Assembly: GCF_014736495.1 (NCBI RefSeq)
Contig: NZ_MDUX01000012.1
Span: 1 to 64,000, forward strand
Direction of reading: 5' to 3'
DNA from: Candidatus Dactylopiibacterium carminicum
GTDB lineage: Bacteria > Pseudomonadota > Gammaproteobacteria > Burkholderiales > Rhodocyclaceae
DNA length: 64,000 nucleotides
Under the pieces are notes generated by a model. It was not told where the DNA came from. It made no database searches and saw nothing but the letters and a program-made list of their open reading frames with translations. Below are positions 35,749-43,879 of the stretch, piece by piece. How positions within the stretch are numbered: the stretch's first letter is position 1; every line of letters begins with the position of its first letter. A program made the translations under genes and the position numbers.

Positions 35749-37146
35749 TCACCGGGGCGGCGCCGCCGGCTGGCCGCGTAGCGAAGCGATCCACGCGCCG
35801 AGGAAACTCAGCGCGGCGGCGACCCAATAGACCGTGCGCGCACTGGCCAGGTAGGCCTGCGCATCGGCAAGGTCGTGCCCGGCCATCAGCAGCGAGAAAG
35901 CCAGGGTGGAAAAGGCGATGCCCATCACCATGCCGAGATTCTTGGTCAGCTGTACGAGGCTGGTGCCCGCGCCCAGCTTCTCGCGCGGCACGTTACCCAT
36001 CGCCGCGCTGCTGTTCGGCGACTGGAACATGCCGAGACCGACTCCCATCGCGAACAGCGGCAACAGGATCGTCCACTGCGGCATCGCCGGCGTCAGCAGG
36101 CCGAAGGCGATCAGCGCCAGCCCGTTGAGCACCAGCGCGGCCACCGCCAGCGGGCGGGAGCCAATGCGATCCGAGAGCCGGCCGCTCAGCGGCGACAGCA
36201 ATGCCATCGCCACTGGGAAGGACAGCAGGTACAGGCCTGCAGCCTGCGGTGACAGACCCAGCGTACCCTGCAGGTAGAAGGGCAGCAGGATGGTGGGCGA
36301 ATACATGGTGGCGTAGGAAATCACCGAAGCGCCGATCGCGGAACTGAACACGCGGTTGCGGAACAGGCCGATATCGAGCACCGGCCAGGGCGCGCGGCGC
36401 TCGACCCACAGCAGCAACGGAAAGGCCACGGCACAGACCAGCAATGCGGCATGGGCGGCGCCCGCATGTGCCCCCTGCCCACCCAGCCCGCTCACGCCAT
36501 AGATGAAGGCGAAGATCGAGAGGGCGAAAAGCACCGCGCCGGCGTGATCAAAATGCTTCAGGCCGGCATCGCTGCGGCGTTTCCTGGGAATCGCGAAGAA
36601 GGTGACCGCGAAAGCAGCGAAGGAAACGACGAAGGTCAGATAGAAAGCCACGCGCCAGCCGAACATGCCGATCACCACGCCTCCGATCGAGGGGCCGGCG
36701 ATGCTGCCTACCGCCACCATGGAAGCCAGCAGCCCCAGATTGCGGCCGCGCTCCGATGCCGGATAGCTCTCGGTCGCAATCGCCATGCCGTTGGCCATCA
36801 CCATCGCACCGCCCACGGCCTGCAGCACGCGGCACAGGATCAGCAGCGGCAGGTTCGGCGCGAAACCGCACAGCAGTGTGAAGATGGAGATGGTGAAGAA
36901 CCCGAGGTTGTAGATGCGGCCACGGCCGATCCGGTCCGACAGCGTGCCGAAGATCGGCATCAGGGCGGAGATGGCCAGCAGATACACCGAGGTCACCCAC
37001 TGCGCATCGATCATCTCAGCGCCGAACTCGCGCGCGATCACCGGCAGGCCAACATTGATCAGGCCGGCGTCGAACATCGCAAAGAAAGGCCCGAACATCA
37101 GGGCGTAAAGGATCGCGCGGGAAGGCGCTTTTGCTTCGGTGCTCAT
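35749..37146 (-). CDS. MFS transporter, DHA2 (EmrB/QacA-like) family
   Basis: 465 residues with about 14 hydrophobic segments. The motif A region appears as G-T-L-S-D-R-I-G-R-G-R-I-Y after TM2, and the first helix holds F-F-A-M-F-D-A-G-L-I-N-V-G-L-P, as in DHA2 drug:H+ antiporters; V-T-S-V-Y-L-L-A follows. Such proteins export cationic or amphipathic compounds using the proton gradient. It is convergent with the racemase-fold gene, only four bases between stops, so it may or may not serve the catabolic island. The substrate is unknown. Confidence 0.88.
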   Translation of the reverse strand: MSTEAKAPSRAILYALMFGPFFAMFDAGLINVGLPVIAREFGAEMIDAQWVTSVYLLAISALMPIFGTLSDRIGRGRIYNLGFFTISIFTLLCGFAPNLPLLILCRVLQAVGGAMVMANGMAIATESYPASERGRNLGLLASMVAVGSIAGPSIGGVVIGMFGWRVAFYLTFVVSFAAFAVTFFAIPRKRRSDAGLKHFDHAGAVLFALSIFAFIYGVSGLGGQGAHAGAAHAALLVCAVAFPLLLWVERRAPWPVLDIGLFRNRVFSSAIGASVISYATMYSPTILLPFYLQGTLGLSPQAAGLYLLSFPVAMALLSPLSGRLSDRIGSRPLAVAALVLNGLALIAFGLLTPAMPQWTILLPLFAMGVGLGMFQSPNSSAAMGNVPREKLGAGTSLVQLTKNLGMVMGIAFSTLAFSLLMAGHDLADAQAYLASARTVYWVAAALSFLGAWIASLRGQPAAPPR

Positions 37147-37182
37147 GCAATCACCCGGAAGGCTGCCACTGAGGGCACGGTT

Positions 37183-37602
37183 TCAATAGGCAAGCTTCAA
37201 GGTGATCACCGAGCCGCTGGCGGGCAGATCGAAGGCACTGTCGGCGAAAGCAGGCGGACCGAACACCTTGGGGTTGTTGGAGAGCCCGTAACCTTCCAGC
37301 GGAAACATGCCCAGGCGCAGATCCAGTTTGTCGTTGGCGTTCTCGTCGTGATAGCCCATCACGGCATAACGGCTTGGCGGCAGGGCCGCGAAATCCAGCG
37401 TGACGTCCCCCTCACGTGCCGGCACGGATTGCACGCGGAAAGCCTGGGCCTCCTTGCGGAAGGAATCCTGCTCCCGGTACACGCTCACCCGCAGGTTGCC
37501 GGTGGCGCTGCGCACGCCACTGAGCGTGACGCCCAGCGTGGCATCCGCCCAGGCGCCCATCGGAAGCGTCAGGAGAAACAGGAGGGGGAGCAGTCTTTTC
37601 AT
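37183..37602 (-). CDS. DUF2141 domain protein, exported
   Basis: 139 residues with a signal peptide (L-L-P-L-L-F-L-L-T-L-P-M-G-A-W-A). The mature protein matches DUF2141: L-R-V-S-V-Y-R near the start, Y-A-V-M-G-Y-H-D-E-N-A-N-D-K-L-D in the middle and E-G-Y-G-L-S-N-N-P near the end. The D-x-N-x-N-x-x-L-D pattern could bind calcium. Function is unknown; members are periplasmic or outer-surface beta-rich proteins. The ATG at 37602 fits the signal peptide. Confidence 0.85.
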   Translation of the reverse strand: MKRLLPLLFLLTLPMGAWADATLGVTLSGVRSATGNLRVSVYREQDSFRKEAQAFRVQSVPAREGDVTLDFAALPPSRYAVMGYHDENANDKLDLRLGMFPLEGYGLSNNPKVFGPPAFADSAFDLPASGSVITLKLAY

Positions 37603-37823
37603 GTCCGGAATCCACAACAAAACGGGGGAGAAGGCGGGAAACCGCCGCGCCCGCAACGGCATTTCTTCATGATCCAGCCCAGGGAGTGCAACGCTCATCC
37701 GTCGCCGGGGTGAAATGAAACGGTATGTGAAAACAAGGCGTTCGGGCGCCTCTCCGGCTTCAGATCCAGGGGCTGGAGGCCGTAGGCAGCACACCACCCC
37801 CAAACAGATCGCAAGGTACCGCC

Positions 37824-39923
37824 ATGAAGTCCCTGCGCAAACTTTTCCTCGCCCAACAGTTCGTTGGCGCGTCGGTCGCGCTCGCGTCATTGATCATTCT
37901 GCTGCTGGCAGGCTTCGTCGCCACCCGCAGCAGCGACATCCTGCTGCAACGCATGCAGCAGAACCTGCAATCCCAGCTCGGAGGCGCCACGGCGCTGGTC
38001 GAATCGGCCTACGAGCTGAGCCGCACCCAGACCGAACAGGTCTCCGAGCGCCTGCTGGCAAACTTTCCCCAGCCCCTGAGCCTGTCCACCAGCGAGCGCA
38101 TGACCGTCGGCACCGGCGAGGCGCCGGTATTGCGCCACGGCGACACGGTGCTGAACCTCAGCTTCGGCACCATCGAGCCCTTCGGCCAGGCCACCGGCAG
38201 CGTGGTGACGCTTTTCGCGCGCGACGGCGAGGATTTCGTGCGCATCGCCACCACGCTGCTGGACCAGAACGGGCAGCGGGCCGTCGGCACCAAGCTGGCG
38301 CGTGAGCATCCCGCCTGGCAGGCCATATCCAAGGGGGAATCCTATCTGGGCGCGGCCACCCTGTTCGGCCGCCAGTACATGACCCGCTACATTCCCGCCC
38401 GCGATGCCAGCGGGCAAGTCGTCGGCCTGTTCTTCGTCGGTTACGACCTCGCCGCAGTGATCGCCAACCTCGACGCCTCGCTGGCCGGGCTTTCCTTCGG
38501 TGACGCCGGCTTCGCCTTCGTGATGCATGCCGATCCGAAACAGACCGGGCAGGCCATGTTCCACCCGCTGCACCGTGGGCAAGATCTCGCCGCCATCAAG
38601 GCCGCCGACGGCAGCGCACCCTACGCCGACGCCCTGAAGGCCGATCACGGCATCATCCGCTTCGAACGCAGCCAGGCCGAGCAGGACGCCCATGCCGGGT
38701 TTGGCAGCACTTACGGCGGCCGCACGCTGCAGGCCGGCTCGCCCGAACGCATGTTCGCCTTCCAGCGCAGCTCCGTGTGGGACGGCGTGGTGGTGCTTGG
38801 CGAAGCCGATGTAGAAGCCTTCACGCAGGCTGCCACCGAGTTGCGCACGCAGATCCTGCTCGCCTGTGCGCTGGCCGCCCTGCTGATGGGCAGTGCGCTG
38901 TGGTGGCTGTTCAGCGCGCGCCTGCGACCGGTGGCCGACGTGGTGCGCAGCCTGGAGCGCATCGGCGCGGGCGACCTGCGCGTCGGCACGGACCGGACCG
39001 ACCCGGACAGCCGCAACGAACTGGATCTCATCAACCGCAGCGTGGCCCACACCGCGCACGGTGTCGGCCAGCTCATCGCCAGCCTGCGTGCCAATGCCAC
39101 GGAGCTGCAGCACAGCGCCCACGGCCTGTCGGCCACCGCGTCGGCCATGGCCAGCTCCGCCAACACCCAGCATGCTGCCTCCAGCGCCATGGCCGCTGGC
39201 GTCGAGGAAATGGCGGTGAGCGTCAATCACGTCAGCGACAACGCCCGTCACACCAACGAAATCACCAGCCACAACCGGGAACTCTCGCGCCAGGGACGTG
39301 CCGCCACCGACGAAGCGCTCGCCCAGATGACCCGCATCGAGCAGAGCGTGCATGGCGCCAGCAATCATCTCGAAACCCTGGATAACCAGACACAGCAGAT
39401 CGGTGCCGTGGTCGCACTGATCCGCGAGGTCTCCGAGCAGACCAACCTGCTCGCGCTCAACGCCGCCATCGAAGCCGCGCGTGCCGGTGAAGCCGGGCGC
39501 GGTTTCGCCGTGGTGGCCGACGAAGTGCGCAAACTTGCGGAGCGCACCAGCACCGCCACCGGCCAGATCGGCGACATGATCGGCCAGGTGCAGCACGGCG
39601 CGCAGGATGCCGTGCAGGGTATGCGCGAAGCTGTGGCACGCGTGCGCGACGGCGTCGAGGCCGTACACAGCGCAGCCAGCCTCATCAACCAGATCGAGAC
39701 TGGCTCGGGCCAGATCACCGAAGCCGCCGGTGAGATCGCCAACGCCCTGGCCGAGCAGGCGCAGGCCGCCAACAGCCTGGGGCAGGACGTGGAACGCATC
39801 AGCCTGCTCGTCGACGAGAGCACGCGCGCTGCCAGCGAATCCGAAACCATGGTGCGGCGCCTGGAAGACATGGCCGAACGCATGAGCGCAGAGATCGCGC
39901 GCTTCCGCACCGACGAGGGCTGA
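37824..39923 (+). CDS. methyl-accepting chemotaxis protein with Cache (Cache_3-Cache_2) sensor
   Basis: 699 residues. TM1 ([14 protein letters not shown]), a periplasmic Cache region of about 290 residues with [28 protein letters not shown] and F-V-G-Y-D-L, TM2 ([13 protein letters not shown]), HAMP, and the signalling hairpin [16 protein letters not shown]. The Cache_3-Cache_2 type is common in betaproteobacteria and often binds organic acids. No CheR-binding pentapeptide is seen. It is the third chemoreceptor in this window and stands alone. Confidence 0.92.
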   Translation: MKSLRKLFLAQQFVGASVALASLIILLLAGFVATRSSDILLQRMQQNLQSQLGGATALVESAYELSRTQTEQVSERLLANFPQPLSLSTSERMTVGTGEAPVLRHGDTVLNLSFGTIEPFGQATGSVVTLFARDGEDFVRIATTLLDQNGQRAVGTKLAREHPAWQAISKGESYLGAATLFGRQYMTRYIPARDASGQVVGLFFVGYDLAAVIANLDASLAGLSFGDAGFAFVMHADPKQTGQAMFHPLHRGQDLAAIKAADGSAPYADALKADHGIIRFERSQAEQDAHAGFGSTYGGRTLQAGSPERMFAFQRSSVWDGVVVLGEADVEAFTQAATELRTQILLACALAALLMGSALWWLFSARLRPVADVVRSLERIGAGDLRVGTDRTDPDSRNELDLINRSVAHTAHGVGQLIASLRANATELQHSAHGLSATASAMASSANTQHAASSAMAAGVEEMAVSVNHVSDNARHTNEITSHNRELSRQGRAATDEALAQMTRIEQSVHGASNHLETLDNQTQQIGAVVALIREVSEQTNLLALNAAIEAARAGEAGRGFAVVADEVRKLAERTSTATGQIGDMIGQVQHGAQDAVQGMREAVARVRDGVEAVHSAASLINQIETGSGQITEAAGEIANALAEQAQAANSLGQDVERISLLVDESTRAASESETMVRRLEDMAERMSAEIARFRTDEG

Positions 39924-39946
39924 AACAGCGCCACATTCAGACCCAT

Positions 39947-40020
39947 GGTGCGCATGGCGCACCACGCGCGGTATGGATATTGATCCGGCCAAGGTGCGCG
40001 TAGGGTGCGCCACGCGCACC
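39947..40020. repeat. GGTGCGC-type palindromic intergenic repeats
   Basis: GGTGCGC-ATG-GCGCACC (39947-39963) and GGTGCGCG-N12-CGCGCACC (39993-40020) are two related hairpins 29 bases apart. Such GGTGCGC...GCGCACC units recur between genes in many proteobacterial genomes. The rest of the 287-base spacer up to 40210 holds no gene that I can see apart from the operator-like repeat at 40174. Confidence 0.65.
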
Positions 40021-40173
40021 GATTACGCGCGACGGGAAACGGCGTGCGCGGGGGCTACAGCACACCGCCCCCTGCCCCATCCCCTCGTTCCCAGTCAGCC
40101 CCTCGCTTGAGAATTCTCAAACAGAGGGGAAATAGCCAGCCGAACCAGGGCTTCGGGGGTATGCCTGCGACGA

Positions 40174-40192
40174 GCGAATATTTAGCATTCGC
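40174..40192. promoter_or_regulatory. GCGAAT-N7-ATTCGC inverted repeat before the DUF134 gene
   Basis: A 6-7-6 inverted repeat, GCGAATATTTAGCATTCGC, ends 18 bases before the ATG of a helix-turn-helix protein. Placement suggests an operator, possibly for autoregulation. Confidence 0.55.
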
Positions 40193-40210
40193 CAATAACA
40201 GGAGAACCCC

Positions 40211-40540
40211 ATGGCTCGCCCCCCGAAGCAACGCTGCGTCCATTGCCTGCCTGCCGCCAGCTATTTCAAGCCACGCGGCATCCCCATGACGGCGCTGGCC
40301 GAGATCGAACTCGGCCTCGACGAACTCGAAGCCCTCCGCCTGGCCGACCTCGAAGGTCTCTACCAGGCCGATGTGGCCGTGCAGATGGGGGTTTCACGGC
40401 AGACCGTGGGCAACATCCTGGCGCGCGCGCATCGCAAGATCGCCGACGCACTGCTCAACGGCAAGGCCTTGCGCATCGCCACCCCGGTGGCTGCCCGGCC
40501 GCCTGCAACCGCATCCGCTCAAGAGGAAAGCATCGCATGA
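40211..40540 (+). CDS. DUF134 (UPF0251) DNA-binding protein
   Basis: 109 residues. R-C-V-H-C-L-P-x-x-x-Y-F-K-P-R-G near the N-terminus (the typical R-x-V-x-x-x-P-x-x-x-x-F-x-P-x-G pattern with two cysteines) and a sigma-70 region-4-like helix-turn-helix (D-L-E-G-L-Y-Q-A-D-V-A-V-Q-M-G-V-S-R-Q-T) identify the UPF0251 family. These small regulators are regularly encoded beside NifX/NifB-type proteins, as here. The stop overlaps the next start in ATGA. CAGGAG precedes the ATG. The target is not known; the inverted repeat just upstream is a candidate. Confidence 0.88.
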   Translation: MARPPKQRCVHCLPAASYFKPRGIPMTALAEIELGLDELEALRLADLEGLYQADVAVQMGVSRQTVGNILARAHRKIADALLNGKALRIATPVAARPPATASAQEESIA

Positions 40541-41058
40541 AACTCTGTATCCCCATCGCCTCGCCGGACGGCCTGGAAGCCAGCCTGCACGCCGATTTCG
40601 GTGCCGCCCAGTACCTGCTGGTGATCGACAGCGACACCCGTGAATTTACGGCCATCGACCGCGCCCGGCCCGAAACCATCGCCGAGGAAACCGTCAGCGG
40701 CATCCAGGGCATCCTGTGCAGCGAGATCCATCCCCGCCTGCTGTTCGAGCTCCAGCACAACGGCATCCAGGTCTTCGGCTGCGAGGCGGACACCGCCGGT
40801 GCCGCGCTGGCACTGTTCTGCGCCGGGGAACTCGAAGCCGCGCCGCCTTTCGATCCGCATACCCTGCAGGGCGGTGAAGGCCACGCCTGTGGCGACCATG
40901 GCGACGACCATGAATGCTGCGGTGGCGCAGGCCACGCCGATCCCGATCACGAATGCTGTGGCGGCAAGGGCCATGGAGAAGGACGCGGCGGCGGCGGCTG
41001 TGGCGGCGGCGGGCACGGTCATGGCCGCCAGGGCGGGGGTTGCGGCTGCGGCGGCTAG
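40537..41058 (+). CDS. dinitrogenase iron-molybdenum cofactor (NifX/NifB-type) domain protein with Cys/His-rich tail
   Basis: 173 residues. Residues 1-100 form the ribonuclease-H-like cofactor-binding domain shared by NifX, NafY and the C-terminus of NifB (M-K-L-C-I-P-I-A-S, H-A-D-F-G-A-A-Q-Y, G-I-Q-V-F-G-C). Residues 113-173 are a low-complexity tail with eight Cys and eight His in a Gly-rich setting, including two copies of D-H-E-C-C-G-G-x-G-H. Such a tail very likely binds metal, perhaps storing iron, nickel or molybdenum, but this is inference. It is translationally coupled to the DUF134 regulator. Its stop overlaps the convergent flavin reductase stop in CTAG. Confidence 0.85.
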   Translation: MKLCIPIASPDGLEASLHADFGAAQYLLVIDSDTREFTAIDRARPETIAEETVSGIQGILCSEIHPRLLFELQHNGIQVFGCEADTAGAALALFCAGELEAAPPFDPHTLQGGEGHACGDHGDDHECCGGAGHADPDHECCGGKGHGEGRGGGGCGGGGHGHGRQGGGCGCGG

Positions 41059-41597
41059 ACGCCTTCCGGCAGCTTGGTCGCCATCGGCACCCGCCGGTCC
41101 AGATGGCGACCATCCACGATGAAGGAGCCATCGCCCACCGCATGCAGCATGCGCCGCTCCCGCCGGGCCGGGTTTCCATGCGCGGCCACGGCCTCCAGCA
41201 CCACGATGCCATGTTGGGTGACGAAATCGATCACCCGGCACTCGATGCTGGCCAGGCATTCCCGGATCAGGGGCGGTGCCACTTGCGTGGCCGGCAAGGG
41301 GGTGAGCCTGAAGCGCCGGAACTTGTCGGTATCCACCCCCGAGCAAGTCCCGATGCCCACTACCTTGTCCAGCAGATCCGCTCCCGGAATGGCGATCACG
41401 CACTCCCGTGTGTGCTGCAAGGCCAGGAAGGAGTGATTCCATGCCCCGGTCGTGATGGCGAAGCGCGGGCTGAAGTCCAGCACCATCGTCCACGAAATAG
41501 TCATGATGTTGCTGCGATCGCCCTCCCGCGTCACCACCAGCACCACGGGCCCCGGTTCGATCAGCGTGAACGCCCTGTTCAAAGGCAAAGCCTGCAT
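41055..41597 (-). CDS. flavin reductase-like (FMN-binding split-barrel) family protein
   Basis: 180 residues. P-G-P-V-V-L-V-V-T, then R-S-N-I-M-T-I-S-W-T-M and F-A-I-T-T-G are the FMN-binding split-barrel pattern of the flavin reductase-like/DIM6-NTAB family, which includes flavin reductases and uncharacterised flavoproteins. N-H-S-F-L-A-L and a T-C-S-G pattern follow. The ATG at 41597 is chosen over an upstream in-frame start because the family begins just before the first strand. Partner and substrate are unknown. Confidence 0.82.
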   Translation of the reverse strand: MQALPLNRAFTLIEPGPVVLVVTREGDRSNIMTISWTMVLDFSPRFAITTGAWNHSFLALQHTRECVIAIPGADLLDKVVGIGTCSGVDTDKFRRFRLTPLPATQVAPPLIRECLASIECRVIDFVTQHGIVVLEAVAAHGNPARRERRMLHAVGDGSFIVDGRHLDRRVPMATKLPEGV

Positions 41598-41676
41598 CGC
41601 GGACCTCCCTGTCGTACGCGCTGCATTCAAGCGTAGAACACCCGGGCCATTCCCACGCAGGGCACGGCCCTGCCGC

Positions 41677-42504
41677 TCACGCGCCCGCCTGCTCCCGCGC
41701 GATCAGCGCCAGCTTGCGCTCGGACTGCCAGCGGTATTCGCCGATCTCGCCACTTTCGCGGATCACGCGATGGCAGGGGATCAGCAAGGCGATGCGGTTG
41801 GCGGCCACGGCCGAACCGACGGCGCGCGCGGCCCTGGGCTGGCCGATGCCGCGCGCCAGCTCGGCATAGCTCACCACGCTGCCGGCAGGAATGCGCAGCA
41901 GCGCCTCCCAGACCTTGAGCTGGAAATTGGTGCCGCGCAGCAGCAGGCGCAGTGGCACCTTGCCGACGGCCAGCAGCTGCAGCTGCGGCGCGATCTCCGC
42001 CGCGACGCGCCCGTCCGGCAGCAGTACCGCCGCTGGCCATTCGGCACGCAGTGCGGCCACGGCCATGGCATCGCTCATGTCGTCGACATGGAAAGCCAGG
42101 TGGCAGATGCCGCGATCCGTGCTGCCGACCAGAAAGCGGCCGAAGACCGAATCGGCGCAAGCGTGGCGGATCGTCACGCCACCGCCCTGGGCGCGCACCT
42201 CGCCCGGCGACAGCGCCTCGCAGCTCACCATCAGATCGTGCAGCCGGCCGGCGCCGGACAGCCCGCTCTCCAGCGCCGTGGCGAACACATCAGCATTGGC
42301 GCGCAGCAGTTCGCGCGCATGCTGTTTGGTGAGGTATTGCAGGAAACGTTTGGGCGACACGCCGGCCCAGTCGGCAAACACGCGCTGCAGATGCGCACCG
42401 CTCAGGCCCAGCTGGGTGGCCAGCTCCTCCAGCCCCGGCTGGCGCAGGCGATGCGCCTGCAGATAGCGGATGGCCGCCGCGATGGTGGCGTATTGCGCAT
42501 TCAT
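41677..42504 (-). CDS. AraC-type DNA-binding domain fused to O6-methylguanine-DNA methyltransferase (Ada-like)
   Basis: 275 residues. The first 100 residues are an AraC helix-turn-helix region (L-E-E-L-A-T-Q-L-G-L-S-G-A-H-L-Q-R-V-F and the second helix S-P-K-R-F-L-Q-Y); the C-terminal half is an MGMT domain with the acceptor cysteine in P-C-H-R-V (Cys244). It repairs O6-alkylguanine by irreversible transfer to this cysteine. The zinc-binding N-terminal Ada domain that senses methyl-phosphotriesters is missing, so it cannot act as a full Ada switch. Its ATG overlaps the stop of the EamA gene in ATGA. Confidence 0.9.
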   Translation of the reverse strand: MNAQYATIAAAIRYLQAHRLRQPGLEELATQLGLSGAHLQRVFADWAGVSPKRFLQYLTKQHARELLRANADVFATALESGLSGAGRLHDLMVSCEALSPGEVRAQGGGVTIRHACADSVFGRFLVGSTDRGICHLAFHVDDMSDAMAVAALRAEWPAAVLLPDGRVAAEIAPQLQLLAVGKVPLRLLLRGTNFQLKVWEALLRIPAGSVVSYAELARGIGQPRAARAVGSAVAANRIALLIPCHRVIRESGEIGEYRWQSERKLALIAREQAGA

Positions 42505-43373
42505 CTGCCGCGCGGCCCGATCAGGCCGTTGGCCAGCGCCGTGCCGAGCAGCACGATGGCGCCGCCGGCAAGCATGCTCAGGGTGACGGGCTCCGCGAGG
42601 AACAGATGCCCCCACAGCACGCCGAACACCGGAATCAGGAAAGTCACCGTGAGTGTGCGCGCAGGCCCGATCTCGGTGATCAGGCGGAAGTAGATCAGGT
42701 AGGCCCAGCCAGTGCAGACCACCGCCAGCGCGAGGATCGCCAGCCAGTCGCCCACCTGCGGCGCGGCGCCTGCAGGTGCCGCCAGGGCCAGCGGCAGAGC
42801 GACCAGTGCCGCCATCCACATGCTGCCATGCGCCTGCGCGAACGCCGGGATGTGGCTGGCGTGCTTGCGGGTGTAGCTGGTCGCCAGCGCGTAACACAGC
42901 GGCGCGCAGAGCGCGGCCAGCGTGGCGATCCAGCCCTGATTGCCATGCACACCGGCATTGCCGCCGACGATCAGCAGCACACCGGCGAAGCCGAGCCCCA
43001 ACCCCAGCATGGCCGCCGACCGGAGCGGCACGCGCAGCCAGATCGCCACCACCAGTGCCCCGAAAATCGGCGTGGCGGCGTTGATGATGGAAAGCAGTGA
43101 GGCGTTCAGTGTCTGTGCCGCGAAGGCATAGAGCAGAAAAGGGATGCCCGAGTTGAACGCACCGATGAACAGCAGGTGGCGCAGGTTGCCTCGCCAGGCG
43201 AGATCGCGCTTGAGCCACAGCGCCACACCGAGCAGGAACAGTGCCGCCAGCCCGACGCGCAGCACGATCAGCTTGCCTGGCCCGAAGACCGGCACACCGA
43301 TGCGGATGAAGAGGAAGGAAGCGCCCCAGATGGCGGCGAGCAGGATCAGCTGGAACAGGTTGCTGCGGGACAT
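42501..43373 (-). CDS. EamA/DMT-family transporter
   Basis: 290 residues in ten hydrophobic segments forming two EamA repeats. It opens with F-Q-L-I-L-L-A-A-I-W-G-A-S-F-L-F-I-R, the family start, and the second repeat ends with F-L-I-P-V-F-G-V-L-W-G. DMT proteins export metabolites or amino acids; none can be specified. It is translated just before the AraC-MGMT gene with a four-base overlap, so the two are one transcript, an association seen elsewhere without a known reason. Confidence 0.9.
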   Translation of the reverse strand: MSRSNLFQLILLAAIWGASFLFIRIGVPVFGPGKLIVLRVGLAALFLLGVALWLKRDLAWRGNLRHLLFIGAFNSGIPFLLYAFAAQTLNASLLSIINAATPIFGALVVAIWLRVPLRSAAMLGLGLGFAGVLLIVGGNAGVHGNQGWIATLAALCAPLCYALATSYTRKHASHIPAFAQAHGSMWMAALVALPLALAAPAGAAPQVGDWLAILALAVVCTGWAYLIYFRLITEIGPARTLTVTFLIPVFGVLWGHLFLAEPVTLSMLAGGAIVLLGTALANGLIGPRGR

Positions 43374-43500
43374 GGCGGGACAGTGGCTGACGGGGGGTGC
43401 ATTGTGGCGCCGGCGCCCGCCGGCCGCCACCCGATTCTTGCGATCCGCAGCGCCGCTGCCCGCAAGCCACACCCGCCGATGTCCGCCTGCGGACGCCGGC

Positions 43501-43806
43501 TCAGCAGCACTCTTCCTCGATCTTTTCCAGCAAGGCCTGCGCTTCGCGATCCTCGTGGGTCTCGAAGAATTCGCGCAGCTGGTTGAGATGGCAATGGACC
43601 ATGAACAGATCGTCCGGCTGCGGCCCGGTTTCGCCGGCAGCCTTCTTCTTGAAATATTCCCAGAAGGCATTGGTCTTGGCCGGATCTTCCAGATGGCGAT
43701 ACAGCATCTCCATCAGGAGACGGGCGTTGCCGTCGCAATCGATGTCGGAAAAGCTCACATAGCGGTCTGGCGCGCCGCCGCCGGGTTTCTGGCAGGAACA
43801 GGACAT
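43501..43806 (-). CDS. cowN: CowN, CO-protective protein for nitrogenase
   Basis: 101 residues. D-R-Y-V-S-F-S-D-I-D-C-D-G-N-A-R-L-L, then D-D-L-F-M-V-H-C-H-L-N-Q-L-R-E, F-F-E-T-H-E-D-R-E-A and the terminal I-E-E-E-C-C are the CowN family pattern as I recall it. CowN sustains nitrogen fixation in the presence of carbon monoxide, a strong nitrogenase inhibitor, as shown in Rhodospirillum rubrum. The gene lies 59 bases downstream of a CooA-type CO sensor on the same strand, and that gap plus the end of the sensor gene holds a CooA-type site with a plausible -10. This implies that the host carries nitrogenase, although no nif structural genes are in the window. Confidence 0.88.
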   Translation of the reverse strand: MSCSCQKPGGGAPDRYVSFSDIDCDGNARLLMEMLYRHLEDPAKTNAFWEYFKKKAAGETGPQPDDLFMVHCHLNQLREFFETHEDREAQALLEKIEEECC

Positions 43807-43836
43807 GGCATGGGATCCTCGGATTGGATGGGCTCC

Positions 43837-43879
43837 ATGCTATGCAAGCCCTCGCGCCCGCGCTGTCAGCCAGCCGACA
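43837..43879 (-). promoter_or_regulatory. putative CooA-dependent promoter of cowN
   Basis: TGTCAGCCAGCCGACA at 43864-43879 matches the described CooA site TGTCA-N6-CGACA exactly; it overlaps the last codons of the CooA-like gene. On the minus strand a TAGCAT hexamer (43842-43837, four of six bases of TATAAT) is placed so that the predicted transcription start (about 43830) puts the site centre at -41.5, the class II activator position. No -35 box is needed there. cowN begins about 24 bases after the predicted start. Confidence 0.7.

Noticed and set aside
36451-37713. 420-codon + strand frame opposite the MFS transporter
   Set aside because: Shadow frame of a membrane protein gene; high His/Gln content and no signal.
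37887-40019. 710-codon - strand frame opposite the Cache chemoreceptor
   Set aside because: Shadow frame; the chemoreceptor signalling signature lies on the + strand.
42501-43470. Upstream extension of the AraC-MGMT frame giving a 597-residue protein
   Set aside because: The extension is out of frame with, and overlaps completely, the EamA transporter gene; the ATG at 42504 is coupled to the EamA stop.
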